From positions 6,206,507 to 6,270,506 of the forward strand of contig NC_034014.1 in the NCBI RefSeq assembly GCF_000346465.2: a stretch of DNA of 64,000 bases, in the 5' to 3' direction. A model generated the notes under the pieces. That model did not search any database. It saw only the letters and a list, made by a program, of their open reading frames with translations, and was not told where the DNA came from. Shown piece by piece: positions 1 through 10,994 of the stretch. A program made the position numbers and the translations under genes. The DNA comes from Prunus persica (Eukaryota; Streptophyta; Magnoliopsida; Rosales; Rosaceae). Within the stretch, counting starts at the first letter, position 1. Each line of letters starts with the position of its first letter.

Positions 1-609
1 TCACGCTATGTCACGTGAGAAAATTATCATGTGTGTCATAACGTATTAGCGTTATTAATCGAAAATAACAAAATATTATTATCTCTATTTCATGCAAGTA
101 TTTCTCCATGTAATACACCAGCCCTCACAAAACTGAGCATTAAACTCACAATTTTGTGGGTCCCACGATATTCCGTTGAGTATGCCAAACTGACACTCCA
201 AGTCCAGAGGCTACTTTTGTACAAATATGCCCATGACATCATTGGAATGGAGAATCCATGAATTTTTCTTCTAGCATAATACACCATTTGATCCCCTTAA
301 TTTTTTTGAAACATTTCATCGAGCACCTTGTCCCACCAACAAATAACTGAAATTTATAGGAAATTTTTTGTTGTGTTATTCAATATACCCCACCACCAAA
401 TACTTTCCATCAATATATAAAGTTTTTACGACATGTATGTGAAACTCATCACTGAATCGTAATCCTTATACGTATAATATAACATAAATAGTTTACATAG
501 AACCTGCCATTATAATAATTTTCCGTTTTTTCCCCGAAATCCAAAACATCAAACAACATATTTAAAAACAAAAAAGGGGAATAATTTCTATTGTTCTGGA
601 CTTACAAGT
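1..609. other. Upstream spacer, no gene seen
   Basis: AT-rich non-coding DNA. Only short chance reading frames are present on either strand. The last part is presumably the distal promoter of the small gene that starts at 916. Confidence 0.6.
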
Positions 610-617
610 TATAAATA
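610..617 (+). promoter_or_regulatory. TATA box of first small gene
   Basis: TATAAATA lies about 300 bases before the ATG at 916 and is followed by a long CT-rich leader typical of plant 5' UTRs. The tandem paralog has a TATA box at a similar distance (4325), which supports the assignment. Confidence 0.55.
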
Positions 618-915
618 CATAAGCCCCCTCCCCCTCTCATGCTCCTCCAACTTCCCACTTCTTCAATTGCTTTAGTTTTGTGATCTAAAACTCTGTTTAA
701 GAGGCAGAGAGACTCTGCTTCGTCTCTGTTTCTCAACAGAGTTCTGACTTCCCCTTTTCATAAATCATTGTTCATATTTTCTCGTTTCATCTGTCTCCTA
801 TTTCTCCTTTAAATTTTCTGGTTCTTCTCTCAAATGTTTTAAAATCTCCTCTCCTTATCCTCTTATTTCTGTGATCCAGCTTCCATCTCCACTTCCCTTA
901 CTCTGTTCTGCCGCC

Positions 916-1149
916 ATGGCAAGCACTTCCTCTACGCCCCAAGAGAAGAAAAACACCAACCGTCCTCCCAAGAGAGGCCAGATCAAGGTTCAGATTTTTG
1001 AAAACTTGGTCAAAGCAGTGGCCTCCTCCATGACCTCCAAACCTGGAGCTCAGGGCAGAAACAGAGGTGAAGAAGGTGGCGGAGGAGGCTCTGCCTCTCA
1101 AACCCCACCACCAAGTGCCTACAACTCTGATGCCAATTCTGATTTCTGA
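916..1149 (+). CDS. Small basic protein of unknown function, copy 1 (77 aa)
   Basis: Single-exon gene for a 77-residue hydrophilic protein. The start is the first ATG after the TATA box and sits in a good plant context (GCCATGGC). The N-terminal third is basic and proline-rich, with the segment PPKRGQIKVQIFENLVKAV around residues 17-36. The centre has a Gly/Glu-rich stretch and the end is polar, with SQTPPPSAYNSDAN near the C terminus. No signal peptide or membrane segment is visible. A paralog at 4598 shares the same three blocks and also similar 5' leader and 3' UTR sequence, so this is a tandem duplication under coding constraint. I do not recognise a biochemical function. The amphipathic IKxQIFExLVKxV segment could be a helix used for binding, which is inference only. 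Confidence 0.75.
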   Translation: MASTSSTPQEKKNTNRPPKRGQIKVQIFENLVKAVASSMTSKPGAQGRNRGEEGGGGGSASQTPPPSAYNSDANSDF

Positions 1150-2335
1150 TACGCATGATCACATGGTTAGATACTGGATTTCTCTGCTTCTTACTTTGAA
1201 GGCATTTGCTTTCCTGCTTATCTAAGAAGCTATGGAATTATAGTGTTTTATTCGAGATCAAAGCTTCTACTTTGTTGTTCAGTAGATGTCTAGACTACAA
1301 ATAGACAGTATTTTCCTTTGGGTCTAGACTACAAGGACCTGTTTCCAGTGTTGTTTCTGCTAGTTTTAGAAAGAAGACATATATGGTATTTTGGCTTTGT
1401 ATCTTGGATTGCTTCATGTGTAGTTGTTATATCATATAATGGTTATAAATTTTTATATTTTGTATACATTTGTGGTTACTGAATTTAAAATTAGGATGTT
1501 TTGGTTTTGTATTGAGAAAGTAATAATGGGAAAGCATACCCTAAAAGAGAAAAATAAATCATGTCGTCCACCCATATTATAATACGTATACAAGATGTAA
1601 CATGTAGATGTATTAGCGTAGTATCTATAATTTCTCCACACAATACCCTAATTTCCAAGCATTCCAACAATTATTTCATTTTCTTACCGCAAATTGCATA
1701 TAACGATGTATTTAAAGAGAGACAAGCAAGGTTTTCTTTAAACTAAATTTCAAAATAGTATAATAGACTGGATCATTGCACCTTTAGAATGAATTTCAAG
1801 TGAATATGAATGCAGGGCCATCAAATTATGTTCATCAAAACCTTTTGTCATGAATCAAATCAGAATCGAATAATTTCAGAATGATAGTTGACTAGGGACA
1901 GTAGGAGATAGAGGAGGGAGCGTGCCATTCAATTCAATGAAAGGTGAAGTTATATTTCTAGCATTTTAATACACGGAAAGTATCAATTTGAAGTGGGCCA
2001 TGGAAGATGGCAGGGAAAAACGCGTGCGACTAAAAAACATTTTCTTTTTCGATGAATTTGGAGTTGCAAAGGTAATGGGAGCTTTTCATTTTAATTTTGT
2101 CTATAACGCTTCTTAATATATCTTTGTTTAACAGAAAACCCAAGAGCAAAGTAGTGACACAACACAATGCTATGTTGCGTTTGAAATACTTCAATAATTG
2201 AGTCATTCATTTACTAAACTAGATGGTTTTAGTTCGGTTTCTAGAGAGACAAATATATTCTTTTGCTCGTTTATATCGCTATCGAAATGATGAATTTAAA
2301 CTATTAATTAAATTAATTTTGTATTAAAATTTGCG
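1150..2335. other. 3' UTR and spacer, no further gene seen
   Basis: The first 250 bases resemble the 3' flank of the paralog at 4817 and are probably 3' UTR. The rest is AT-rich with no supported coding sequence. Confidence 0.55.
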
Positions 2336-2676
2336 ACATTATAACTAATTCTTTTACAACGTAAATTTGGTGAGAGAACATTACCTACTTACAGAAGTCT
2401 TTTATACAGGGAAGGGTTGAATGCGTTATATCATGCTCTTCATCCCTTTGATCGAAAGCCAATTCTTGCCGTCCTACACCCCCAGTCATTAACCAGGTCT
2501 GCATCACCTGAACTTAAGAGGCGGTAACGATCATATAGGCCACCTGTTGGCCCACTTAAGTAACCCAAATTAAACCAAACCAAGGACCATTGTCTTCTAG
2601 GTCTTGGGGGACCCAAAATTAAACCAGAGCACCGACAATAGGACCACTGCACTGCACACACAACCCCCCCCCCCCC
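2336..2676. repeat. Left copy of sequence repeated across the assembly gap
   Basis: This stretch can be aligned by eye along its whole length with 2895-3239 on the other side of the N run, in the same order and orientation, and both end in a poly-C run. This copy looks like normal sequence. Its partner looks like the same bases with neighbour-copying errors. No gene is recognised here. Confidence 0.7.
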
Positions 2677-2794
2677 ATAACTAGAAAGGTTTAGATCGTC
2701 AGAGCCTTTGTTATGTATAGGCCAATACACGAGAACAAGCCAACCTACATTCTCATCATCCTTATTTTAAACCCTGGTCATGAATAGAAGCTTG
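2677..2794 (-). repeat. Inverted copy of RAD51B 3' flank segment
   Basis: The reverse complement of this stretch closely matches about 115 bases downstream of RAD51B (about 10430-10550), and therefore also the duplicated copy near 16700-16825. Shared marks include an AAGCTT site, GGGTTTAAAAT and GTGTATTGGCCT. It starts right after the poly-C run and ends at the gap edge, so its true extent is unknown. Confidence 0.7.
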
Positions 2795-2894
2795 NNNNNN
2801 NNNNNNNNNNNNNNNNNNNNNNNNNNNNNNNNNNNNNNNNNNNNNNNNNNNNNNNNNNNNNNNNNNNNNNNNNNNNNNNNNNNNNNNNNNNNNN
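2795..2894. other. Assembly gap (100 N)
   Basis: Exactly 100 undetermined bases, the conventional size for a gap of unknown length. Confidence 0.98.
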
Positions 2895-3239
2895 AATTGG
2901 GGACATAAAACAATTTCTTTTACACGAAAAATTGGGGAGAGAAACTTTCCTTCTTACAAAAATTCTTTAATACGGGGAGGGGTAGAAGGGGTTTATCGCT
3001 TCTTAACCCTTTGATGAAAACCAATTTTTGCCCGTCACACCCCCAGTTAATTACCCGGTTTTCCTCCCCTGAAACTTAAAAGGGGAAAAGAATAATTTAG
3101 CCCACCTTGGGGCCCCTTAAATAACCCAAATTTAACCAAACCCAAGGCCCTTTTTTTTTAGGTTTTGGGGGGCCCCAAATTTAACCCAGGCCCCCGACAA
3201 TGGGCCCATTCCAGGGAAAAAAAAACCCCCCCCCCCCCA
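2895..3239. repeat. Right, error-rich copy of the sequence left of the gap
   Basis: Aligns with 2336-2676. The differences are mainly runs in which a base has taken the identity of its neighbour (for example GACCATTGTCT against GGCCCTTTTTTT), which is typical of phasing errors or low-quality read ends rather than evolution. It runs into long C tracts (about 3225-3254). Reading frames here should not be trusted. Confidence 0.65.
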
Positions 3240-3254
3240 TCCCCCCCCCCCCCC

Positions 3255-4324
3255 ACCACCAAACAAATAAATAAATAAATATAAGGAGCACTCCGTATTG
3301 GCATCTTCCCCCAAGCAATTCATCCTTGCTGGCTTACTTGGTTTGGTCAGTGTGGATCGAGATTGCAACTTGAGTCTTGACCAAGGGACCCAAGGGCTGT
3401 ACTAACATAACTAGTCATTTTAGGATCTCAAGCCGCCTCACAATGGATTGAGTGGTATCTTATATTTTATATATATATAAGGAGAATAAAGCAAAAAGAT
3501 ACATCCTTGTGGCTCCCACATCCGTGACATACTTATATTTGATTATTACTTCTTTTTCCTTTTGAATCTTAATAGTGTTTACGTGGTTAACTTATTCTCT
3601 AATAACTTAAAAGTTTGAGATTAAATAATTATATAACAGAATATCAAAATCTTATTTGCTTGCAAGTGATCGTGGTAGCTTCGCAAGCTGCAAAAAGAGG
3701 ATGTATTTTATATTCGTCTTTCTCTTTTTATATGGACATGTATTCTTCATATGCGACTGTAAATTCGATATACATTGTTGGTTCATTACGAGAGCTTGCA
3801 ACTCTAATATGGCAAACTGGCATATTGGTGGTAGATAGTGATTATGGAGGCAATTTCATGGAAAGCTAATCATACCCTATATTGACAAACATGTGCAATG
3901 TTGACAAGTTATATGAGTCGACTTTGTGGGAAGGCCTAGGTATTAATAAGCAATTAGTGCACGATAACACTGAGAAGCTCATCACTTATGTTTCATTGAC
4001 TTGGGGAGAAAGTCTGCTCTGTGATGTTATATGTGAGACTTTTACATAGACAGTGTCCATGTTCGATGTTCAATTATTTCAATGACCAAGACAACAGCAA
4101 GCAGAACATCCCAAGAGCAAGACCCTTTTTTTTTTTTTTTTGGTTTGTATTGTTCACATCAAGGAATTTAAATTTGTAAAATCCCAATTTAAGAAAAAAG
4201 AAAAAGAAAAGTGACTTGGATATGAATGGAAGACTTGGAGACCAAGTAAGAGATCCGTTCTTATCCCCTGAATCTAAGGGTAAAAGTGGCATTTTAGGGA
4301 AAATTTTGAAGGGTGTGTTTAGTC
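3255..4324. other. Spacer before second small gene, no gene seen
   Basis: AT-rich DNA with a short ATAA repeat near 3267 and a T tract near 4126. No reading frame shows recognisable protein features. The right part is the presumed promoter of the gene at 4598. Confidence 0.5.
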
Positions 4325-4332
4325 TATAAATT
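4325..4332 (+). promoter_or_regulatory. TATA box of second small gene
   Basis: TATAAATT lies about 270 bases before the ATG at 4598 and is followed by a CT-rich leader that resembles the leader of copy 1 (the GCTTC..TCTCTGTTTCTC segment is shared). Confidence 0.55.
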
Positions 4333-4597
4333 ATACCTTCCCCCACCCCTCCCAGTTGTATCATTTGCCTTTGTTTCAAGAGGAAGAGGCTCTGCTTCTT
4401 CTCTGTTTCTCTACGAGTCTTGCTTGTTTCCCTTTTCCAAATCTCTGTTCAGATTTTTTCATTTCATCTCCTTCTCCTCATCTTTCTGTTAAAATTTTTT
4501 TGCTTCTCTCATAATCTCCTCTTCTTATTCTCCTCCTCCTCCTCCTCCTCTTCCATCTTCACTTCCCTTTACTCTGTTTTTTTTCTGCTCTGCAGCC

Positions 4598-4816
4598 ATG
4601 GCAACCGCTTCTCCAGCACCCAAAGAGAAGAAAAACCCAAGCTTTCCTCCAAGGAGGGGCCTCATCAAGCTTCAGATCTTTGAAAAATTGGTCAAAGTGG
4701 TGGTCAACAAGGCCTCCAACCCTGGAGCTCAGGGGAAAAACAGAGGAGAAGATAGTGGTGGAAGCTCTACCTCTCAAACCCCACCATCAAGTGCCTACAG
4801 CTCTGATGCAAATTGA
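4598..4816 (+). CDS. Small basic protein of unknown function, copy 2 (72 aa)
   Basis: Single-exon paralog of the gene at 916, in the same orientation 3.4 kb downstream. The start is ATG in the context GCCATGGC, exactly as in copy 1. The 72-residue protein keeps the N-terminal EKKNP segment, the basic block PPRRGLIKLQIFEKLVKVV, the PGAQGKNRGED linker and the tail SQTPPSSAYSSDAN. It lacks most of the Gly run of copy 1 and its last three residues. Differences fall mostly outside the basic block, which suggests purifying selection on that block. A CTC/TCC-rich leader precedes it, and a poly-A tract in the presumed 3' UTR (near 5180) follows. Function is unknown. Confidence 0.75.
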   Translation: MATASPAPKEKKNPSFPPRRGLIKLQIFEKLVKVVVNKASNPGAQGKNRGEDSGGSSTSQTPPSSAYSSDAN

Positions 4817-6735
4817 TAGGCATGATCAGATGGCTAGATGGGTCATCACCTACTTGGTGAATTGATGAGAAAATCACTGGATTTCTCTGATTCATGCTAT
4901 GAAGCATTTCCTATCCCCATATCTATGAATGAAGCTATAGAATTTTGGTATTTTGAGTCAGGTCAAAGCCTCTGCTTTGTTTTTTCTGCAGATGGCTTGA
5001 CTAGAAAGTATTGTTGTTTGGGTTTCAGATGTACAAATCAAGCATGGGTTATGTGATAATTATTTTTCCTGTAAAACTCATATTTTTGGAGAGTTTTGCA
5101 GGACCATAACGCATCTAAGCTTATCTTTTATTTCTGTGTCTTGCTTTAGTCAGTTCATGTCTTGTGATGGAAAAGAAGCGAAAAAAAAAAAAAAAAAAAC
5201 CTCTTCCAGTATTGTTTCTGAGAGTTTTAGAGAGGAGACATACTTGGAAAAGTTACTATTTCTGCATTTGAAGTGTATCTTTGGTTGCTTTATGTGGTGT
5301 TGTTATATGATATGGTGGTTATAAATATTATGTTATGCACTACGCATTTTGTTGTTACTGAACCGAGCACTGTTGAAATTAGCATCTTTTGGTTTTTTTT
5401 TTAATCTTTGATTGTTATTTTTTATTTATTTTATATAAGCGATATTATAGAAGAGGGACTCGAGTTCAGAGCGCATAGATAAAATTCTTAACCACTTAAA
5501 TTACAAATTCTTTTGCTTTTTTATTTTTTGTTAATTGGCTAACTTAAATGTTGACTGTAGTGTTGAGAATTGACTTTATCATAATACGATAACATGGGTT
5601 TTTACCATAAAAACAAAAATATGGGCTGTCATGCAAGAAATTTATGTTGTTTCCTCCCTAAACTTTTCAAGTGGGTCAATTTTCTCCATCCGGCTACAAT
5701 CCAGCAAGGTTGAAATACAAATTCTTCGCATTTCTAGAATAAAATTATATTTTGGGACCGTCCATTCTGTACTGAAAATAGCATTATCTTTGATCCAGAG
5801 AGAGGAGGGAGACCTGAAGAAATCAATCAACCCAAATTCCAAGTTATGGAAAACTCCAAAAAAGACGTTGGAGTTTTGACATGTCTTAGTTGGTCAAGGA
5901 TGTTCAGAGTAGGTTTATATCGTATTCAAGGTATTAGTCTAATGGATATTTCTACAACATGGAATATATAATAAAAAAATTATTCATTCCAGTTGATGAA
6001 GAAACATGAATTAAATCTTAAAGAGAGATGAAAATTAGTGGTTACACAAAGATTGGTTTTATGCACAAACAGAGGAGCATCATTGTTTGCTATGTACAAA
6101 TTACAATACGTAAACTGCTAAAGTCATAGATAGACGAGAGGATGCTTCTTTGCAAATTCGTACAAAGTAAACTGTTGCATACAAATGTGGCTGCGGAGGG
6201 TGGGCAACTTCTAGAAGAAGAATAAAGTATAATTCTTTTATGGCACGTTTTATGGAATGAGAAATTTAGTTAGATTAGAAGTTGGTTGGTAAGTATTAGA
6301 CCATCTAATGTAAATATGTGAGTTAAATAGATATTTAAGATTAGTCTCATTTTAAAGATTGGATTAGCAAGGGACTTGTTGCCTCTAATAGCATTCCAAA
6401 CATGAGCAATTTTGCTCACCGCATTCAAGTGCACCATCCATTTTTATTTAGTACACCATTACCTCATTACCTATCATATGGCACGAATTACACATATTAA
6501 ATATAGGTGTTCATGCTTAATCATAATGTAATATGTCACACATGTTGAGTGATATGGTAACTATGCAAAATGGTTAAACCGGTGCACAAAACTGAAGTGG
6601 GTGTAGGAAATATGTGTGTAATTGTTGTTTTATAAATCTCAATCTTCCTTACAAATAATAAAGGCACCAAATCCGAAGTTTCTAATGAGAAAAACACCAT
6701 GAATACGGTATTATTAGTTATTGGTATTTATCTCT
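4817..6735. other. 3' UTR and spacer upstream of RAD51B
   Basis: About 500 bases resemble the 3' flank of copy 1. Beyond that is AT-rich DNA with no supported gene. A fragment near 5440-5510 resembles short pieces near 21960 and 25900, probably a worn dispersed repeat. Confidence 0.5.
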
Positions 6736-6741
6736 TTCACT

Positions 6742-6766
6742 ACGTGACCTAGTCACGTAACGTGAC
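6742..6766. promoter_or_regulatory. Cluster of three ACGTGAC motifs
   Basis: ACGTGAC and its reverse complement GTCACGT face each other with a 3-base spacer (6742-6758), followed by a third ACGTGAC (6760-6766). ACGT cores are the usual targets of plant bZIP factors. The cluster is about 230 bases before the RAD51B start codon. That it controls RAD51B is inference. Confidence 0.45.
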
Positions 6767-6842
6767 AAAAGAAGTCCAGTTCCATGTTTCGGACCCTATC
6801 GGATTGTAAACATTCCTCACTTAATGGAAATTGAGCTGGATT

Positions 6843-6898
6843 TGGGCCTTGATATTGGACCAGAAGAATAGCCCACTGGGCCTATTTAACATGGCCCA
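6843..6898. promoter_or_regulatory. Site II (TGGGCC) motifs upstream of RAD51B
   Basis: TGGGCC occurs at 6843-6848 and 6877-6882, and as its complement GGCCCA at 6893-6898. Such motifs bind TCP factors and are frequent in promoters of plant genes expressed in dividing cells. The position is 100-150 bases before the ATG. Confidence 0.5.
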
Positions 6899-6935
6899 AG
6901 CTAAAACGACATAGTCAGCGCTTTGGGGCTTCACA

Positions 6936-6947
6936 TTTGGCGGGAAA
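6936..6947. promoter_or_regulatory. E2F-type site of RAD51B
   Basis: TTTGGCGGGAAA fits the E2F consensus (WTTSSCSS) on both strands and lies 47 bases before the RAD51B ATG. Plant replication and recombination genes commonly carry such sites, giving S-phase expression. Together with the site II motifs it points to cell-cycle control of RAD51B. Confidence 0.65.
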
Positions 6948-6993
6948 GCACACGGAAGACGAAGGAAAAGCTTCTGCACTTCTCAGAGTGAAA

Positions 6994-9900
6994 ATGGCGA
7001 ACAAGCTCATCAACCAGATGGGCCTCCCCAAATCCATCGCTAACGTTTTCGCAGCTCGTAACATCACCACCGCCAAGGTAACATTTTATTGTGTTTTTTT
7101 TTTAAAAATAATTAGTTCCTAAATTATCTTCTTTTTTTTTTTTTGGGTTAAACGCGAATTGGTTTTCAGGAAGCTTTGTCTTTAACCGAATTCGAGTTAA
7201 TGGAGGTGTTAGATGTGAGTTTAGCAGATGTCACGTCTGCAATAGCTCGTATCAGCGAAATTACATGTCCACCCTATCAAACTGTGATCATCAAAACCCT
7301 AATTGTCCTTTTCAATTTTTAGAAATTTTTTAATTTTTATTTAATTGGGTGTGTTTCTGATATGCTGTGGCTTTAGCTGTGTTTGATTAGGCGTTAACTC
7401 TAATGGAGCAAAGGGTTCAGAAGGAGCACATGGGTGGCCACCTCCCCACCCGCCTCAAAGGACTAGACAATGCCTTATGTGGTGGGATTCCATTTGGGGT
7501 TTTAACTGAGCTGGTTGGTCCTGCTGGCATTGGCAAAACTCAGGTATAATTTTTGTTCTTTCACCCATCTGATCATCATCTGTCAATCATTTCTATTTGT
7601 ATGTATCTTTGCATCTGTTTGAATGAATATTTCGATTGCAGCTTTGCCTGAAGCTCGCATTGTTGGCCTCGTTGCCGACAGCTTATGGAGGTTTAGGTGG
7701 TCGTGTAATATACATTGATGTAGAATCTAAATTCAGTTCAAAAAGGTAATTAAAGCGTTTTATAACATTAATTATCAGCTATTTTGTGATAAAATTTTGC
7801 CTACTGTGTTCATCAAAGAAACGGGAGATGTTTAAGTTTTCTGATTTGTTACTCGCTTAGGATGATAGAAATGGGATCGAAGAGTTTTCCAGATATGTTT
7901 TACACGAAAGGAATGGCCCAAGAGGTAATGTAGATTGAAAGTTATTACTGTCTCTCGAACAAGTTTTAATGAGAATCATGTTTGCTTAATGACAGTTTTC
8001 TTCTGTTTGCATTTCAGATGGCAGGTAGGATCCTTGTTTTGCAGCCGGCATCACTTTCTGAATTCACTGAGAGGTATTAGTCAAATTAAAATTTCATTTT
8101 CCCTATCCCTAGTAAGTTTGTTAGTCCTGGCATGGAGGGAACTTGGAGGTACCCAAGCATTGGAAAAAGGTGCTTTGGACTTTTGAGATACAGCTAAATG
8201 CATAAGCATGAGTTGTGCGGATAATGCCTACTTGTTAAGAGGTTTACATGAGTTAAAAGTCATTTTGTTCCAGTTTGCAACAACTCAAGATTTCACTTCT
8301 TCAAAACCAAGTGAAGTTGCTAATCATCGATAGCATGGCTGCTCTTATTTCGGGGTAAGTTCAGATTTCTCTGTTATGCTTGTTACCTGTTCTGGATACC
8401 CAGAGTCTGATCAAGTTGTGGTCCTATATAATTAGAATTAGGCCATATCATATCGTTTACATATATAACCTTGTTTTAGGATAAGAAATATTACTTGTGA
8501 TACTAAACTCTGATGTGCTAGAAGGGCCATATATGAGTAGAATTAGCTTTCTGAATAATCAAATATGTTTCCTTACTTTATTAACTGTTTATAGGATTAT
8601 TCGAGAACCCATTCATTCCTCAACATGTTTGACATCCCTGTCTAGGTACTGGGCATGGGATAAGATTGGTGTATATTGTCATATCTCTGTTTAGTTCAGC
8701 TATATGAATCCTTTTATTTCATTATTTTGTGTACTTAGACATGTCTTCCCATAGAATGGTCATATTTAGTGATTATCCAGTTTTCTTCCAGTTGTTAAGA
8801 AATGCTGATATATTTTTTCCAGGGAATATGGACAGGGAACTGCCAGGCAGCATTTATTGGGTTGGCATATTTCCTTTATTAAGTGAGAATCCTAGACATT
8901 TGAAACTTTATTGGTGTTGGTGGTTGTATCTTTCTGATGGTGATAAAGCTCCTTTTCTCTCTTTAACATATTCAGGTCGCTTGCTGAATTTTCACGAATC
9001 CCTGTTGTTGTTACAAACCAAGTGAGGTCTCAAACTCGTGATGAAGCCTGCCAGTATTCTTTTCAAGGTAGGACAGTATTGTCAGATTGTGATATCCTCG
9101 GTATGGGTTATGGATGCAATATATTTTCTTTGTGCAGGGCAGAGCAGGGAAAAAGCAGTGGAGGATCATACAGGATACGATTCTCATCTTGTTGCTGCTT
9201 TGGGGATTCACTGGGCTCATGCTGTGACCATACGTCTAGTGCTGGATTCTAAATCTGGTTTGCCCAATATATGCTTTAGCTTGAAAATGATTAAACTGTC
9301 ATGAAGCAGACTCTTGCTGCTTAGTTATTCATATGAGGTATCTTTGCAGATCTAATTGTATGGATATGTTTCTTTCAGAATACGTGCAACTCTATTTCTT
9401 AGGTTTGTCAATATGTATGAGTCTGTGTGCCCTATATTCTCTTCAATGCCTTCCAGAAGCTATCAGAAGATTAACAGCAATAATTAATCCCTTTTTTCAT
9501 TTTGATTGATTTGTTTAGCAAAATTGATGTGGATATCTTTTTAAAACCGATGATTTTACTGTATATAATTAGAATTGAATGGTCATAACAGTTTATGGTT
9601 CCAGAGATGGAGAAAATTTGACCTTTTAATGAGATGATGACAATGATGACAATACGTGGAATCCAAAACTGTTTTCCCCTATTACTGATTCCACACTTTC
9701 GTTTTTTCTTGTAGGGAAGAGGTTCATCAAGCTGGCAAAGTCGCCCATATCACCACCTCTGGCCTTCCCTTATAACATAACATCATCTGGAATCACATTG
9801 CTTGATGATGATGGAATAGAACTGACAGGACCAGAGATAAACTCAATTCATTGTCAAGGTTTGTCACTGAGACTCTTGTTGGGTGAATCTGGAAATCCAA

Positions 9901-10183
9901 ATTAAGTCAAAATTTATCAATGATGGAGTACTTGGTGGCTAGTACCTATCATTTAACTAATTTTTTGTTCATGTGGTATCCCACTGAAAAAACCTCTTAG
10001 TCAATCATAGTCATGGTAGTGCTCTCCACTTCTCACTTCATTTGTTTTAGAAAATATTTAGGCTCAAGCTTGTTTAGGAGTTTGCCTTCTTTCCTTTTAG
10101 AGTGAATTATAATCTCACGTTGTAATGACAAAAATGCAGGACACAGTGACATAATTAATTTTGATGGGGAAAGATTTCAGTGA
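6994..10183 (+). CDS. RAD51B: DNA repair protein RAD51 homolog 2 (RAD51B), 371 aa
   Basis: RecA-family ATPase; RAD51 paralogs of the BCDX2 complex help load RAD51 in homologous recombination in the nucleus. Exons by eye: 6994-7077, 7170-7283, 7391-7543, 7642-7745, 7861-7924, 8018-8073, 8274-8354, 8823-8882, 8976-9067, 9138-9257, 9715-9858, 10140-10183. All borders are GT..AG and the frame stays open through 1116 nt. The protein begins MANKLINQMGLP, has an N-terminal helix-hairpin-helix-like region (about 1-66), Walker A GPAGIGKT at 109-116, Walker B KLLIID at 206-211 and the VVVTNQVRSQ loop encoded by exon 9. Length and sequence agree with plant RAD51B as I recall it. The ATG at 6994 is the first in frame; an upstream in-frame TTG is not a plausible start. 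The 3' half of the gene is duplicated at 15161. Confidence 0.95.
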
Positions 10184-10994
10184 TCAATCAGAAGGAAAGC
10201 TGCACAAATTTGCAGGCATGTGCAAGAAATTTAAATGTCATGGCATTAGTGATTGTTTTGGATTGTCTGTCACCTTGTATATGGAAAGATAGAAATTCCT
10301 GAGTTAGAGTTATAACCTTATAATCAGCATGGCTTCCTCACGCACAAAGCTAACCGTGAAGGAAAGATAAACCAAGATTTAGAACTTGCCGATGGCCCTT
10401 TTTATTTTATCTTATACTTTTGTATCCTTCAAGCTTCTTTCATGAACAGGGTTTAAAATTAGGCTGATGAGAATGTTGGTTGGCTTGTTCTTGTGTATTG
10501 GCCTGTACATAACAAAGGCTCTGATGATCTAAATGCTTTCTAGTAATTCAAGTTTGTTGTTCCATTATGTACTTTTAATATGGTTTGACCAAATTGGATG
10601 AAATATTTTGAGCTTATCACATGACTCAAATAATCAAAACAGTTTATGATGCTAAATTAATTAATATTTTTACCTTGACACTCATATCATATGCTTATCA
10701 CATTTGTATGATAAATTAAGAAGGAAAAGGAAGGGGCTAAAGAAAGGCTTGGGAACAATATTCTTATGGATCAGAATCCAATTATAGGTTGGTTTTCTAG
10801 CAAATACTAGGGACATGGTACCATCAACTTGTGTTGAAAGTTGTTTATTGGTGAAAATTTGAGCTCCCTTTAAAAGTAAGACAGTTATCTTCATCCCAGA
10901 AAAAGAAAGTAGGAGACTTGTAACTTCAGATGAGACCCAACGGCATGCAATAGACTGTGGAATCATGTGGCCCTGCTGTTGGAAAAAGTTAGGG
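10184..10994. other. RAD51B 3' flank, shared with the duplicate
   Basis: No gene is seen. The sequence is nearly the same as 16462-17225, and about 115 bases (10430-10550) recur inverted at 2677-2794. It contains the presumed RAD51B 3' UTR. Confidence 0.6.

Noticed and set aside
2440..2730. Minus-strand frame of 96 codons at the gap
   Set aside because: It crosses a poly-C run and a repeat beside an assembly gap. The frame is not trustworthy.
6937..6993. N-terminal extension of RAD51B upstream of 6994
   Set aside because: The extension would begin at TTG and overlap the E2F-type site. The recalled plant RAD51B proteins begin at MANKL.
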